Part shown: piece after piece, positions 33,509-45,800 of the stretch
Position numbering within the stretch: the stretch's first letter is position 1
Layout: each line of letters opens with the position of its first letter
Notes under the pieces: model-generated
Databases searched by the model: none
Seen by the model: the letters and a program-made list of their open reading frames with translations, nothing else
What the model was told of the DNA's origin: nothing
Made by a program: the position numbers and the translations under genes
Assembly (NCBI GenBank): GCA_037127255.1
Contig: JBANSL010000012.1
Span: forward strand, 38,741,115 to 38,805,114
DNA from: Persicaria tinctoria
Taxonomy: Eukaryota > Streptophyta > Magnoliopsida > Caryophyllales > Polygonaceae
DNA: 64,000 bases
Reading direction: 5' to 3'

Positions 33509-34716
33509 TGTTGTAAGCCTAATTTGCCATGTTTTACCTTAACTTTTATATCGATTTCTGCATGCATTTCATACATTTGGGTTAAAATAGTACAAATTCT
33601 GTGTAGTTTATGTTTATTTGCAATATATGGAGGTCTACACAAGTTTTTATTATATTTCGTAGAAATCGGGCGCACCTTGGAGCTTAAAGGAAAGTCATGA
33701 AGAAGCTAAGGATGGTGCAGCCGGAGAAAAGCCCACTTTTCACCATTCATCATTCTGAATCAAGTTCTGATGTCTTCATGAGAGTTGTAGCCCTTGAAAA
33801 GAGCTTTCCAACGCATATTCATTTGCGTCAATCCGACAAACGAGGACTTGGGAAAGTGCGTTTCAAGAACAGAGCAGAATGCTGAGAGCTAACAATTCTA
33901 CTCGACGTCGACCACTTCTAGTCGAAGTCGAGTACATCCCAAGTAGGGCTGTGCATGATTCGGCCCAAACCGAATTTTTGGGCCGAACCAACACAAACCG
34001 AACCTAACCTAACCGAACCGATGTTTTTCGGTTCGGCTTTCGGTTCGAGAATTCTCAATTTTTCGGTTTCGGTTCGGTTTGTGCTCGGTTTGTGTTCGGT
34101 TTGTGTTAAACCGATTTTTTTTATATTTTGTATTTTTTTTTATCGAAGGCTTATAATTTTATTAATTTCATAAAACTTATAAATATATAATCCATATAAA
34201 ACTTAATTTTTTTTAAATGTTTTGTCACATAAAAATATAAAATTATGTTTACAACCTTTGATAAAATTATGTTTGTTCAAACATTTGTTCAAACAGTAGT
34301 TTAAAATCCATATAAAACTTGTTATTACTGTATTTGATTATTTGCAACTTAGCAAGTATGCAACTAAGCAACTATTTGCAAGTTTTGCATATTTTGCACC
34401 CATATGGATATGGATTGTGGTTGACACTTGACAAGTTGTTTGTTATGTAACTTTGAATTCGGTTCAATTAGGCTAAAGCCGAAACGAACACAAACCGAAT
34501 CGGTAAATAACCGAATCGAACCTAATACTTTCAGTTCGGCTTTCGGTTTGGAAATTTGAGATTTTCGGTTTCGGTTCGGTTCGGTTTGGCTCGGTTCGGT
34601 TCGGTTTGAGGCCGATGCACACCCCTAATCCCAAGCCAAAATTTCACGCGAAGTCGAGCAGAGCCACTCGAGGAGCTCAGAGCTACTCGAGAAAGTGCGT
34701 TTCAAGAACAGAGCAA
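33509..34716 (+). repeat. Truncated 3' LTR of copy 1
   Basis: Starts TGTTGTAAGCCTAATTTGCC and matches the 5' LTR through the motif ACTCGACGTCGACC (33899) and on past the hAT insertion to GAGCAGAGCCACTCGAGGAG. At about 34689 it jumps to GAAAGTGCGTTTCAAGAACA, which in the intact LTR lies some 350 bp upstream of that point. It then stops at about 34716. The TATA-bearing part of the LTR is missing. Confidence 0.8.
33944..34627. mobile_element. hAT-type MITE in the 3' LTR
   Basis: Ends TAGGGCTGTGCATGATTCGG and, in reverse, TTAGGGGTGTGCATCGGCCT. An 8-bp target duplication ATCCCAAG is at 33936-33943 and 34628-34635. Subterminal arrays of TTCGGTTCGGTTTG/CAAACCGAACCGAA fill both ends. 684 bp, no coding capacity. 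Confidence 0.9.
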
Positions 34717-34812
34717 AGTGCAGTGATGTAAAATTTTCAAAAAAAAAAAACACTCACAGCCGAAAGTATATCCGATCTCTCTCTTTCACTAATTTCTCTT
34801 TGACAGAGAGAG
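34717..34812 (+). promoter_or_regulatory. EXPA13: Remaining native 5' flank of the expansin gene
   Basis: Only about 96 bp separate the LTR remnant from the expansin ATG. The stretch has an A-run (34739-34750), a possible weak TATA-like AAGTATATCC at about 34764, and a CT-rich leader ending in AGAGAGAG before the start codon. The core promoter is therefore either here or within LTR/hAT sequence. Confidence 0.5.
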
Positions 34813-37800
34813 ATGCGACTCTCTACGCTCCCACCAGCAGTAGCAGCTCTCTCCTACTCCGCCGCGATCCTCTCTCTCCTCCTCTCCACCGCCGCTCACT
34901 ACATCCCCCCGCCCCCCTCCTCCTCCTCCTCCCTCGTCTCCGAGTGGCAACCTGCCAGGGCTACCTACTACGCCTCTACCGACCCCCGCGACACCGTCGG
35001 CGGAGCCTGCGGCTACGGCGACCTCGAGAAGGCCGGCTACGGCAAGGCCACCGTCGGTCTCAGCACCTCTCTCTTCGACCGCGGCCAGATCTGCGGCGCC
35101 TGTTTCGAGCTCCGATGTGTCGATGACCTCCGCAACTGCATCCCCGGTACCTCCATCACCGTCACCTCCACCAACTTCTGCGCTCCCAACTTCGGCTTCT
35201 CTGCCGACGCCGGCGGCCGCTGTAACCCTCCCAATAAGCACTTCGTCCTCCCAATTGAGGCCTTTGAGAAGATCGCTCTCTGGAAAGCCGGTAACATGCC
35301 CGTCCAGTACCGCAGGTCCGTGCTTCTCTTCCTCTCTCTCGTATTTTTGTAGTTTTCTGAATTTGAATTTAGTCCTTCACCGTTGTCTAATGGATGATCT
35401 GTGCTGATGATTGGAATGTACATTATTGTTTTTGTTTTCAATGCGTTTGTTGCTTCTGGAATTTCAGTGATTTTCAGTCTCACCATTGTTTGAGATTGAA
35501 AAATATTAAGGTTCATCAAATTGAGGGTATGGAGTCGCACATTCTAATTGAGTATTTGAAGTTTCACCAGCTTTAAATTATTGTAGTCTTCATTGTAGTA
35601 GTGACATTGATCGGAGATTTGATTATTCATGTCCGATCTAGCAATCAAGATCCATTAAATATTTGTGTGATGCATAGAGAGGACTAGGGAGATCCACAGA
35701 TCACATGCTACCTCTTCCCTAACACCGGTGCATATCTTCTGCCCAAGATCCCGCCCCACAACCCCGTCCCACATAAATATTTCACTCTTAAATTAATATT
35801 AAAAAACTTAAAAAATATATATATATTTAACCTCTACATGATTATTTTAACACATTTGAAAAAAAATAATCTAAAAAATCAACTTATTAAAAATTTAAAA
35901 AATTATATAGTAAAATATCATCTTTTTATAACTTTTAAAAATCTTTCTATCTCTATTGAATTATTATTATAATTTTTGTAAGTTGGATTTTTGAGATTTT
36001 TTTTTTTCAAATGTGTTATAATAATTATGTAGATGTTAAATATATATTTTTTAAATTTTTTTATTATTAATTTAAGGGTGAAATATTTTTGTGGGACGGA
36101 ATTCTGGGCGCGGGATCTTGGGGCAGAGGATATGGATTGCCTATTACCCTCCCTACCTCACAAAACGTTTTAATATTTATTTAATCTTAAAAAAAACAAA
36201 AAAATTATAATTGTATTACTAATATCTACTTTTATATATTTATAAAATTTAATTTTGAAAAATCTTGTTTTACAATATTTTAAAATTAAAAAGACAATAT
36301 TTTACAAAATACAATTATCAAAAATTTTAAGACATCATTTTTCAAAATTAAATTTTATAAATATATAAACATAGATGTTAGTAATATAAATATAATTTTT
36401 TTTAAAATTAAATAAATGTAAATAAAAAAAATAGTGGAGTAGGGAGGGTTGAAGGGTAGGATGTAGAAAATCCGGACCAACTAGGGAGGGTGTAGCAGCA
36501 GATCTGCCCTGCCCTCACCCACCTACCAAAAAGAAAAGTAAATAAAAGGCAAAAATGTATTTAAGTTTTATCCATTAAATTTGATTTGAGTGTTTTAGGG
36601 CCAAACATTTTAGGGTGCGTTTGGCTATAGTAGCTGTTTGGAGCTCTTCGGATAGCTGAAGAGGTTGAGGTAGTTGATGCTGTTGGGTTAGCTTTTTAAC
36701 GTAGTTGTTGAAATGAGCGTTTTGATTTTTCAAGAGTTAATTGGGTGTCAATGTAGCTGTTGGGTTAGCTTTTCGGGCAGCTGTTTGTGTCGAAAATTAC
36801 CAAAATGGGTTCAGAATTCAGATTTATGGATTTGTTGCATACTTGCATGTCAATGAAGAGAAGCAAGATTTTTCATAACTTTAATTTTCAAAATTTTAAA
36901 CGAGTGTGTATTAGAATTTAGAATTTAGAATTTAGAAGTTGTTTAGTGCAAGTTAAACTATGAAACTTTAGTAAAATTTTAGGCTAATTTGTGGTGATGG
37001 TTGACATGACTACTGTGCTAGATATGACGTTTGTCAAATTGAGCCCGTTCTTCTTATTGAGTTATTTAATTTCGACTCAATTCATAATCAATTAACATTA
37101 GATATGATTATTATTGGTTCGGGGGTTTAGATAGCATGAAAAATAAATTTATATAAGTTTCAAGTACAATTTTGGAGAATTGGTTTTTAATTTTCAAAAA
37201 AAATTATATTAAAAATAGGATAACAAAAATTATCGTATTTGATTTATTAACCAAAACTTAGCGGGTTGCAGATCTATTTCGAGATTTTCTATCCATCGAA
37301 TCTGGAACTTCAGTAGCATGAGTATTCAAGTGAATGTATTTGAAGTAGACCCTAATTAAATTTGTTCGAAAAAAACCCCTAAATTTGTTATAAAAAAAAT
37401 AGATAGTCAGATTTCTTGAAATTAATTTTGGGGTTGGTGGTGACCGAAGGTTTCATGAATCAATCCCAAAATTTTGATACGAGTAACAACAAATTTCACA
37501 TATTCAGCCCAAATTGATTGGGAAGAAGCAACAAATAACAACAAATAATTTTGAACCAATAGAAGAACGAAGAAGATAGTTTTTGATCCGGAAAGGGCAA
37601 TGCAGTATTAGGAACTATATCCACTCTCAAAAGCTTCCTCTGGAAGCGCTAAAAAATGGGCTTCATGGCCACCACCAAACGTTATCAAAACGTTGCAGCT
37701 ACCTCAAACGCCGGTGCTGCCAAACACCGAATTTAGAATCGGTTCACTGTTGAAAAGCTCTATAACGCTTTAAAAGGTTGTGCCAAACTTAGCCTTAGAT

Positions 37801-39095
37801 GTTCTGAACTCTATCCATTAGATCTTTTGCACTGTAGTATGTATATGTCCAGTTGTCCAGGTAATTGGTTTTAGTGGGAAGGGATCACGTAGAAGCTTGG
37901 TTTTAATCTAACACTCTAACAGCACTTTATTCTTGACTGTAATGCTGCCATATCTTCAAGCAAAAGGGACCATTTGAGGTTCATTGTTTAGTATTATTAC
38001 TCAGATTATATAGTACAAAAACTTGTGCCACTTTGCAGGAGTTTTATGCTTCCTCATACATTCTTCCTTATTTTTTGATGTGGGAGACCATTTCCAACAT
38101 ATTCTGTGAGCCTTTCGTTGTAATATCTATAATGGCAGGCAGCTTTTGCAGTTGTGACTTGTGATGTTTCCTGATCTCATATGATGCATTGAACTCTTTA
38201 TTGCTAGTGTGAGGTTATGTGCCATTTCCTGTATATACTTAAGGAATGTGTTTTGCTACTTGTTAGGTGCTGGACCTTCTTTTATATTACACCTACGCTA
38301 AGTAGGAACTCGGAACTCGTTCTGCAAAGAAAATTAAGGTGTAGAATTGACATTTTTATTATTATATAATGCATAAAATAACAACAATCTTCCCAGCATA
38401 TTTTGCTCAGGGTCCGGGGGCTAGTAGTACGCACCCTTTCTCCAACCAAGTTGAGAGGGTGATTCTGTGTGACCCAAGAATGTTATAAAAATATACAAGA
38501 CAAGACATAAGCACCCAACTGAAGCAATGATGACAATATGAAAAATCCTAGATAATGCAATGAGAAAAGGGGAGCTAGGAAGAAAGGGTTGAAGAAACGT
38601 TGCAGGATGAAGGGTACTTTTCAAGTCACCTATTTCTAGTTCTCTTTGACAATTATTGCTGTCCTCCACTCAATCCTATCTCCTGTCAACTCTTTAGTGA
38701 TCTCTAAGACAACAAGGTTCTGAATGCTTGCATTCAACTGTCACCTTTAATTATATAATTGATTTCTTCATGTTGTTTATGTGAGCAGGGTCAAATGCAG
38801 AAGAGAAGGGGGAATCCGATTTGCCATTGATGGCTCAGGATTCTTCCTATCAGTGCTAATCAGTAATGTTGCAGGGGCAGGAGACATTGTTGATGTGAAG
38901 ATTAAGGGATCACAAACTGGATGGCTTACTATGGGAAGAAATTGGGGTCAGAGTTGGATTATAAGTGCAGATCTGAAGAACCAACCTCTTTCGTTCGAGA
39001 TTACGACCAGTGACAGGGAATCTGTCATATCCTATAATGTTGCTCATAAAACTTGGGATTTTGGACAAACTTTCGAGGGCAAGCAATTCAAATGA
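34813..39095 (+). CDS. EXPA13: Alpha-expansin (EXPA13-like), 2 exons, 269 aa
   Basis: Secreted protein that loosens cellulose-xyloglucan contacts in the wall without hydrolysis. Exons 34813-35315 and 38789-39095 join in the codon for Arg168 (CAGTACCGCAG|GT...AG|GGTCAAATGC). A hydrophobic signal segment covers residues about 10-28. The GH45-like barrel follows with RATYYAS (49-55), GGACGYG (63-69) and the conserved cysteines (GQICGACFELRC). The C-terminal CBM63 has GSQTGWLTMGRNWGQSW and ends GQTFEGKQFK. The usual HFD motif reads HFVL at 143-146, a change I associate with the EXPA13 clade. No stops or frameshifts are seen. The 3.47-kb intron holds three transposon-like inserts. Confidence 0.93.
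35728..36136. mobile_element. Foldback MITE 1 in the expansin intron
   Basis: Terminal inverted repeats: left CATATCTTCTGCCCAAGATC, right in reverse CATATCCTCTGCCCCAAGAT. The arms continue inward (TTTCACTCTTAAATTAATA against TATTAATTTAAGGGTGAAA). AT-rich centre, no ORF. Confidence 0.8.
36149..36449. mobile_element. Foldback MITE 2 in the expansin intron
   Basis: Ends CCCTCCCTACCTCAC and, in reverse, CCCTCCCTACTCCAC. The AT-rich body (AATATTTATTTAATCTTAA, CTAATATCTACTTTTATAT) is shared with the element at 49087-49425, so this is a small local family. Confidence 0.75.
36611..37795. mobile_element. Probable non-autonomous DNA element in the expansin intron
   Basis: The left side begins GGGTGCGTTTGGCTATAGTA with internal TGTAGCTGTTGGGTTAGCTTTT repeats. 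The right side ends AAAGGTTGTGCCAAACTTAGC and contains CCACCAAACGTTATCAAAAC and GCTACCTCAAACGCCGGTG, broadly inverted relative to the left. Exact ends and superfamily are uncertain. Confidence 0.5.
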
Positions 39096-39492
39096 GGTCC
39101 TGTGTTCTTTTTTCGGTGAATCCCAGCTCAGATATATTTTCTTTTCGGTTAATTTACAAGATCAGAATGGTTGTTTCAATTTTTTTCAATGAATACCTGG
39201 AATCGAAAGAGGGTTCTGTTTTCTTTGTTTTTTCTTCTTTTGACGGTTACATGAAATTCGAAGTTGGCTGTAATCAAGATTTGCTAAAGCATTTGATATG
39301 ACAATCATGATGCAACTAATCAAGCCAGCATGTGTACTTGTGCATACCATTAACAAGCATTTTGCAATTACTGTAACAGAGGAATCCAAATCTACGATCA
39401 CAAAAACAAGCATAATTTTTAAATCACTTGGGTTCTGAAGACGAAACAGCTTTTTATTTTTACTTCCCAACCCAGTGAAAGTTAAGTTGAGC
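39096..39492. other. Convergent 3' region between the expansin and ADH genes
   Basis: About 400 bp shared by the 3' ends of two genes that run towards each other. AT-rich, with ATATTTTC and AATACC-type 3' UTR sequence. No additional gene seen. Overlapping 3' UTRs are likely given the short distance. Confidence 0.6.
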
Positions 39493-42400
39493 CTATGCTA
39501 TGTCAACCACAGCGCGTCCGATGATTTTTCCTTCATTAAGATCCTGGTAAGCTTTCCCTGCGTCCTCGAACTTGTATTTCCTTGAAACTGCAGCACTCAG
39601 ATCGAATGTGCCAGACTCTGCCAGTTTGATTATCTTAGGAAGATCCTGCCTCGCCCTTGCTCCATAAGATCCAATGATTTTCACCTATTCATCAAGCATA
39701 GACCAAGCTATCAAATGAGGCTGGTTCAAACACGATATGAATTTAGGTTTTTGAAAACCCATGTCCAGCCTCCTACGAACTAAGATGAACAAAGATGCAC
39801 CTTTCTACGAACTAGACGGTTTATATCCACCTCTCCCCTGGCACTTGCATCTGCAAGTCCAATCATTACAGCTTTCCCTCCATCGCGTACGCTTTGCGTG
39901 CATTGTAGAAACGTTCTTGGTTTACCTAGTGCTTCAATAGCGATGTCAACACCTGTTCCTCCGGTGATCTCCTGTTAAAATCCATGAGAAAAGCGTGATG
40001 TTTATGGTAAAAAAGGAATGGGAATAACATTGCGGAGAATGAATAGTTATGCTACTTTAATCTTTTCTACTGCATCTTCTTGCAGTGAGTTTACAGTATG
40101 AGTTGCACCAACTGCTTTCGCCTTTTGCAGCTTTTCATCGCTAATATCCACAGCAATAACAGGAGAGGCACCGAAAGCTTTTGCTATCTGCAAACAACTG
40201 GAGCAGGTATCTCGTGATGTTCAATTGTTCATGCAGCAATAACATGATTTTAAATGCAAGATCCCATCTGTGCCCGACAAAGTGGATTCCCAAATGAACG
40301 TGTTTTTATTTTCTCCAACACTCCGGCTTAAACTCTTAATTACATAGTTTATCTCTATTCTAGTGTGAAAACAATTTTCACTCGCTGGTGAATAAAAGGA
40401 CTAAAGGTCAATCTTCCAATAGTACATGAAGAAAACACAACAGTCCATTTTCATTAGCTATCAATTGAGATGGTTAAACAGTTTGATTTGCATAACCAAT
40501 AGGAACAATACACACAAGAGTAAGTAGACCTACCAACAAAGCAGCATTCATCATTATCACAGGCACGATGTTACCGAAGGTTAGATTCATACCTGGAGCC
40601 AACACCTCCAATACCAATAACAGCAACAGAGTCCCCGCCACGCACCTCAGCTGCATGAACCATGGCACCATATGCAGTAAAAACGGCACACCCCAGAATT
40701 GATGACTCAGCATATGGCAATGAATCTGGTAGAACAGCTAAACCATGGGCGGGAACAACACAATATTCAGCTAGGCCTCCCATGCTGTACATGTATACTG
40801 GCTTGTCTGCAGAACAATGCATGGTGTTCAAGTAACTGGTAGAACAATTTATAGCAATTATGGAAGTAAACCAAAGAGCACTTAAAAGAAAATTTAGAAT
40901 CTGAACCAACTAATGCTATGACAAGTTATCGATACACACTCACTGATTCAATAATTAAGCTACACTTTTGCCTCCAAGTAATAAAGGTGCACTTTCGAAT
41001 GATTAACCCTTAAATTAAACTCCATAAATAAACCAGGGATGCACCAATCGCCATTTTTTTAAGTACCAATTGCTACTTTTTTGAAGCAATTAGTATGAAA
41101 GGAATTGAGATGTTTAATCAATGAAAAAAAATCAGATACAAGAAACAAAACAAAATGAAATTGCCATAATTCAACTATTCAGTACAATCATAAAGAAGCT
41201 GTTGTAATGACTATGAGCATAAAAATACCATTGCGTCTTAGGAACAGCCGTGTTTCACCATCATAAAGAGTTCCTTTAGCTCGATTATAAGCAAAGAAAT
41301 CCTCACACAGATCATCGTGGCCCTGTTTCATGTTGAATTAAAAGCAAATAGCATCAAGTGACAATGTAAATGATGCTAGAAGAGACTGATAGTACACACT
41401 TATCAACCTTTGAACAAAAGGAACAGCTACCACAAGGCATTATAAAAGCTCCAACAACATGAGATCCAGTAGGAAGCCTGCAAGTCAAAGACCATCATAA
41501 GTTATATCCCCTGATGATATGATTTTGAACATCAAATATAAGCGGAAGATATGATATAGCATAACCAAATTTCTAACCTTTCAACAGTTCTTCGATCAGT
41601 AAGTGGGCCATGTTCTACCACTTCCCCAGTTATCTCATGGCCAATAACACAAGGACTTGTAAAAGGAATCTCGCCTTTAATCACGTGTAGATCAGAGTGA
41701 CACACACCACAAGCTGCATCAAGGGATTCATTTATCACTAAACATCAGAAGTCTGAACACATGTTGCCAATCAACAAGAGGATACCCTTAAGATACCGTC
41801 AATAAGCTGCCAGTAACTACTAAAAACTATTGTAGGACCGTAATCCAACACATGAATACTGTTATAACATTCTAATTTTGCGAACATGAAGCCATATGAA
41901 CCATGTAGTGTGGTCCGAAGCTTTGAACCCTACAATTTACATTCGGAGCTATCCTCAGTGTATGACATGTGCCCAGCACTTTCAAGTTCTACTGAAATTG
42001 TAATTTAAATCCATTATCCAGTTCATCAATAACACAACATCACACTCATATCAAGCTCAGTTTTCAAGTTCTACTGAAACACTATGAATTTAATTCCATT
42101 ATCCAGTTCATCAATCACACAAGATCACACTCATCTCAAGCTCAGTTTTTTGCATCAACAAGTGTTTTTCTGGGGGGAAACCCCCGCAGAAGGCCAAACC
42201 AAGATAAATGCTCCAAAAACAAAGCCATACCCTTGGTTTTGATGAGAACCTCATTGGCTTTAGGGCGAGGCATGTGGAGATCTTCAATGGTCAGAGGAGA
42301 ATTTGGCTCGGAGAACACAACTCCTCTCATGTAAGACGATCCACTAGCCACATTAAAAGAAGCGGAACTTGAAAACGACCTTTCATTGCCGTCAGGAGAA

Positions 42401-42534
42401 ATACCGACGGCCGACGAGACAGAACCACCACCAACGCCGCCGATAGCGCTACCGGCCGATCTAGATGAGCTATAAATGCTATTAGATGGCCTGAGAAAGC
42501 TTCGAATCGAACGGCGAAGCAAAGAAGCCGCCAT
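39493..42534 (-). CDS. HER2: Zinc-dependent alcohol dehydrogenase-like protein (HER2 class), 8 exons, 440 aa
   Basis: Medium-chain dehydrogenase/reductase related to Arabidopsis HER2 (At5g63620), implicated in the response to (E)-2-hexenal. Minus-strand exons: 42534-42231, 41713-41578, 41477-41408, 41322-41229, 40806-40593, 40197-40056, 39971-39801, 39684-39493. All have GT-AG borders and the frame stays open. The Ser/Arg-rich, acid-poor N-terminus of about 70 residues looks like an organelle transit peptide. Catalytic-zinc ligands are in ACGVCHSD (102-109) and GHE (126-128). The structural-zinc set is Cys162, 165, 168 and 176 (CGSCSFC...C). The nucleotide-binding turn GIGGVG is at 266-271. 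I chose the ATG at 42534; an in-frame ATG at 42576 would add 14 residues. Confidence 0.93.
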
Positions 42535-42799
42535 GGGAGATGTTGAATTTCTCAGTAAATTGGAGTTGGAGCACAAACGAGGTCAAATGGAGGATTTGAG
42601 CTAATACGGAGTAGCTGCGTTTCCTTTTTCTACTTTCTTGTTATTTAAATATATATTGGGAAGGACAGCGGATATGCACCAAATATGTTTTTTTTTTCAT
42701 AATGGTCAAAAGTAAAAAAAAAAAAACGCGAAATAGCCAACAACTCAAGTAGATATGATGTATGTTGGGAGATATGCCAAAATCCCATTTTGCCAATTT
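42535..42799. other. 5' flank of the HER2-like gene up to the LINE
   Basis: Holds the native leader and about 200 bp of upstream DNA, including A- and T-runs (42691-42726) and a MULE-terminus-like phrase GCGAAATAGCC at 42729. The distal promoter has been pushed over 6 kb away by the LINE insertion. Confidence 0.5.
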
Positions 42800-42848
42800 T
42801 TGTTATTTTTTTTTTTAAAAGGAAAAAATTTGGTTCAGAGGATCAACC

Positions 42849-45800
42849 CTAGCAGCCAAGAGTATCCTTACGGATGAGATTACAAAGCAGAGAATCGTCA
42901 GGAGCGATTGTGCTGTGGAAAGCATAGGTCAGATGCGATAAGCGGTCCGCAACCTGATTAGCCTCCCGATAGACATGACGAATCTCGACGGAAACAAAGA
43001 AACCCAACGAGACTAGACTGTCCGAGACAATCATTTCAGAGTCTCCAGTAGGTTTCCCAACACCTTTTAGACTATTTATTATGGTGAGGTTGTCACCTTC
43101 AATTTCAATGTTTGTTAAGTTCAGTTCTCGAGCTACTGAAATCCCTTTCCATAGTCCAAGGCATTCGGGACAAGCAACCGAAGAAGCAGGGCAAGGCCCC
43201 GAACCATAGAAAACCGGATATCCCCTATAATCGCGGATGATGAAGCCATAGGATCCAGAGTTACTAGTTGAGAGAGCACCATCAAAATTAAGCTTATGAG
43301 CTCCTAGCTTTGGTGGTTTCTATCTTGCTTGTTTTCTTTTATGTATTGTCGTTGCTTTCCTCGTAGGTTTTGACGTTTCAAGCTCATAGTGAACCTCACT
43401 GGTTTTAGTGGCATTCCACATGATCATTTGTTCTTTGGTGAATGCAACAATATTTCTGTAATCCGGTTTTATGTTCTCGAATAGTACTTTGTTTCTAAAG
43501 TACCAGATGCCCCACCAAATGAAGGCTAGTTTGGCAAAGCGAAGGAGGCCTAGTGTTTCTTTTGCCTTGCCGATGATTTGGTTTAGGTATGTTCCGTCCA
43601 TGAAGTAGGTGTTTAACTTGATGAAAATTTTTGGGTCTATTGATAGTATGGTTTCACGAGTAACTGGGCATCTCTAGAGTAGGTTTTGTAAATATTCGTA
43701 AGCACTGTCACCGTGTGGGCAATTTATTGGTATACCCATACTACGAGAAGCAAGCTTAACGGCGATGGGTACCCCGTTTCTGGCGACTCTCCAAAGAAAA
43801 GCTTTTACTTTTGGCTATGCGTCAAGATACCATATCCATCTGACATTGGAACGCTGGCGGTGTTTCTTATAGTTTATCATATCAATGGTTGACTTGGTGG
43901 AGAACCATCCATTCTTACCCCATTTCCAATATAATCTGTCAAGGTGAATATTTTTAGGTATAGGGGTTAGTCTTATGGAGTCTTTTACTTCATCAGGTAG
44001 TATATCATGTGTAGTGTCATATATTTTTTTCCTGATCCCAGGTTTTGTCTGGTTTTAGGAGTTCTGATACTTTGATGTTTATGTTTATCGACGGGATTGA
44101 AGAGGCCCTGTCGATAAGAGGACCATTCCCAAACCAGTGGCCAGTCCAAAATTTTATGTCATTCCAATTACCAATCGACCAACGTATACCATCTTTAAGT
44201 AATGGTATTAATTTAGTAATTTGTGTCCATTGCCAGGAAGAGTCCCCTCTCCTGACGTAGTGCAGGATGTCTTGTTGCTTTAGGTATTTTTCTTTAGTTA
44301 TTGTTACCCATGGGTTGTTTGGTTCTGCAAGGATTTTCCATAGTAATTTTAGCTGTAGTGCCTTGTTCATGTCCTCTGATTTGCGGAGACCAAGTCCTTC
44401 ATCCTCTATAGCCTTACAGATATCAAACCAACTTATGAGCGGTTTATGCTTTGGACCCTTATTCCATAGGAAGTTTTGGTTTATTTTATCAAGTTCTGTG
44501 TGGATAGCCTTAGGCAACATGAAACACTGCATTATTTGAAGCGGTTTTGCTGATAGTGTGGATTTAATGAGTGTGCATCTCCATGCTTGGGATAAACCAT
44601 TAGCTTGAAATTCTCTTTAGTTGTTAGTCCATTTATAATAGGACATCCAAGATAGTTCCCCAAACTTGCTGTGTAGGCAATTGGTAATTCATTGTGGATA
44701 AAGTTCTTTTGACTGGTGTCAATGTTGGCAGATGTTTGGAAATGCGATTTATGTCTATTCACTCGTTGTCCCGAAATTGCCGAGTATTTTGTTAGAATGT
44801 TGTTTATTTGGTTACATGTTGTGTTTGTGGTGGAGGCAAAGATGACTATATCATCAGCAAAAGCTAGGAAGGGGATTTTAGTTCCAGCACGCAAAATTTT
44901 GATTCCTAGGTGACTTTGAGGTTTGGCTGATTCCTGATGTAGTCCCCTAGCGAGGATCTCAGATATGAGGAGAAACAGGTAGGGGGCTAGAGGGTCCCCC
45001 TGGCGAAGACCTTGTTGTAGGATAAATAGATCAGTTGGTTCGTTGTTTACCAAGACCGAGTAAGTTACTATTATTATGCACTCTTTAATCCATCTAGAGA
45101 ATCGATAGGAGAAGCCAAATTTATCTAGGACTGAAAAAAGGAAATCTCAGTCCACAAGGTCAAAGACTTTTTCCATGTCTAGTTTTACTGCCATCCATCC
45201 AGACTTTCCTTTTTTCTTAGAGAATGAGTGAAAAATTTCATTTGTTATTAGTATATTATCTTGTATTGACCTTCCTGTAATGAATGCACTTTGGAGTGGG
45301 TTAATTATTTTAGGGATGATTTTCTTCAATCTAGTGGCTAGAATTTTGGAGATGATCTTGTACGTTGTTGAGCATAGACTTATAGGCCTATAGTGGGATG
45401 TTGTAGTCGGGTTATCACATTTTGGTATTAAAGCTATAAAGGTGTGGTTTGTCTGTTTGAGAATTCTTCCGCTTAGGAAAAAACTTTTAACAACCTTAAT
45501 GACAGAAGACTCCACTATAGGCCAGTATTTTAAAAAAAAAACCGACAGGGAAACCGTCAGGGCCAGGCGATTTATCATTTGCCATGCTGAAGACGGCGCT
45601 TTTAATTTCTGAGTTTGAGACTGGTCTCGTTAACCAATTGTTATCCTCATTTGTGATCTCTCTGTCAATATTATTGAGTAGATTACTAGAAATTTGTGGC
45701 CTGGGTTGTTTGGAGTATCGCTTTCCAAAGTCATTTTTAATTATCTCCCTAATTTTCTTTTCATTTGTTATGGATACACCCGCTGTTGTTTGGATTGATT

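Larger units (their letters stand above)
19980..34716 (+). mobile_element. Ty3/gypsy (Athila/Tat-like) LTR retroelement, RT-less, copy 1, with nested insertions
   Basis: Order on the plus strand: 5' LTR (split by a Mutator-like element), primer-binding site, decayed gag, protease ORF, integrase C-terminal tail, 3' non-coding zone with two AAGTATGGGG/AAGTATATGAGG polypurine-like stretches, and a truncated 3' LTR (split by a hAT MITE). Both LTRs begin TGTTGTRAGCCTAATTTGCC. No reverse transcriptase, RNase H or integrase core lies between the protease and the integrase tail, so it is a non-autonomous family. A palindromic motif is repeated throughout. The insertion appears to sit inside or next to the CACTA-like element. 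Confidence 0.85.

Noticed and set aside
34789..35241. Antisense 150-codon ORF over expansin exon 1
   Set aside because: Gly/Val/Ala-rich shadow of a GC-rich coding exon; no independent features.
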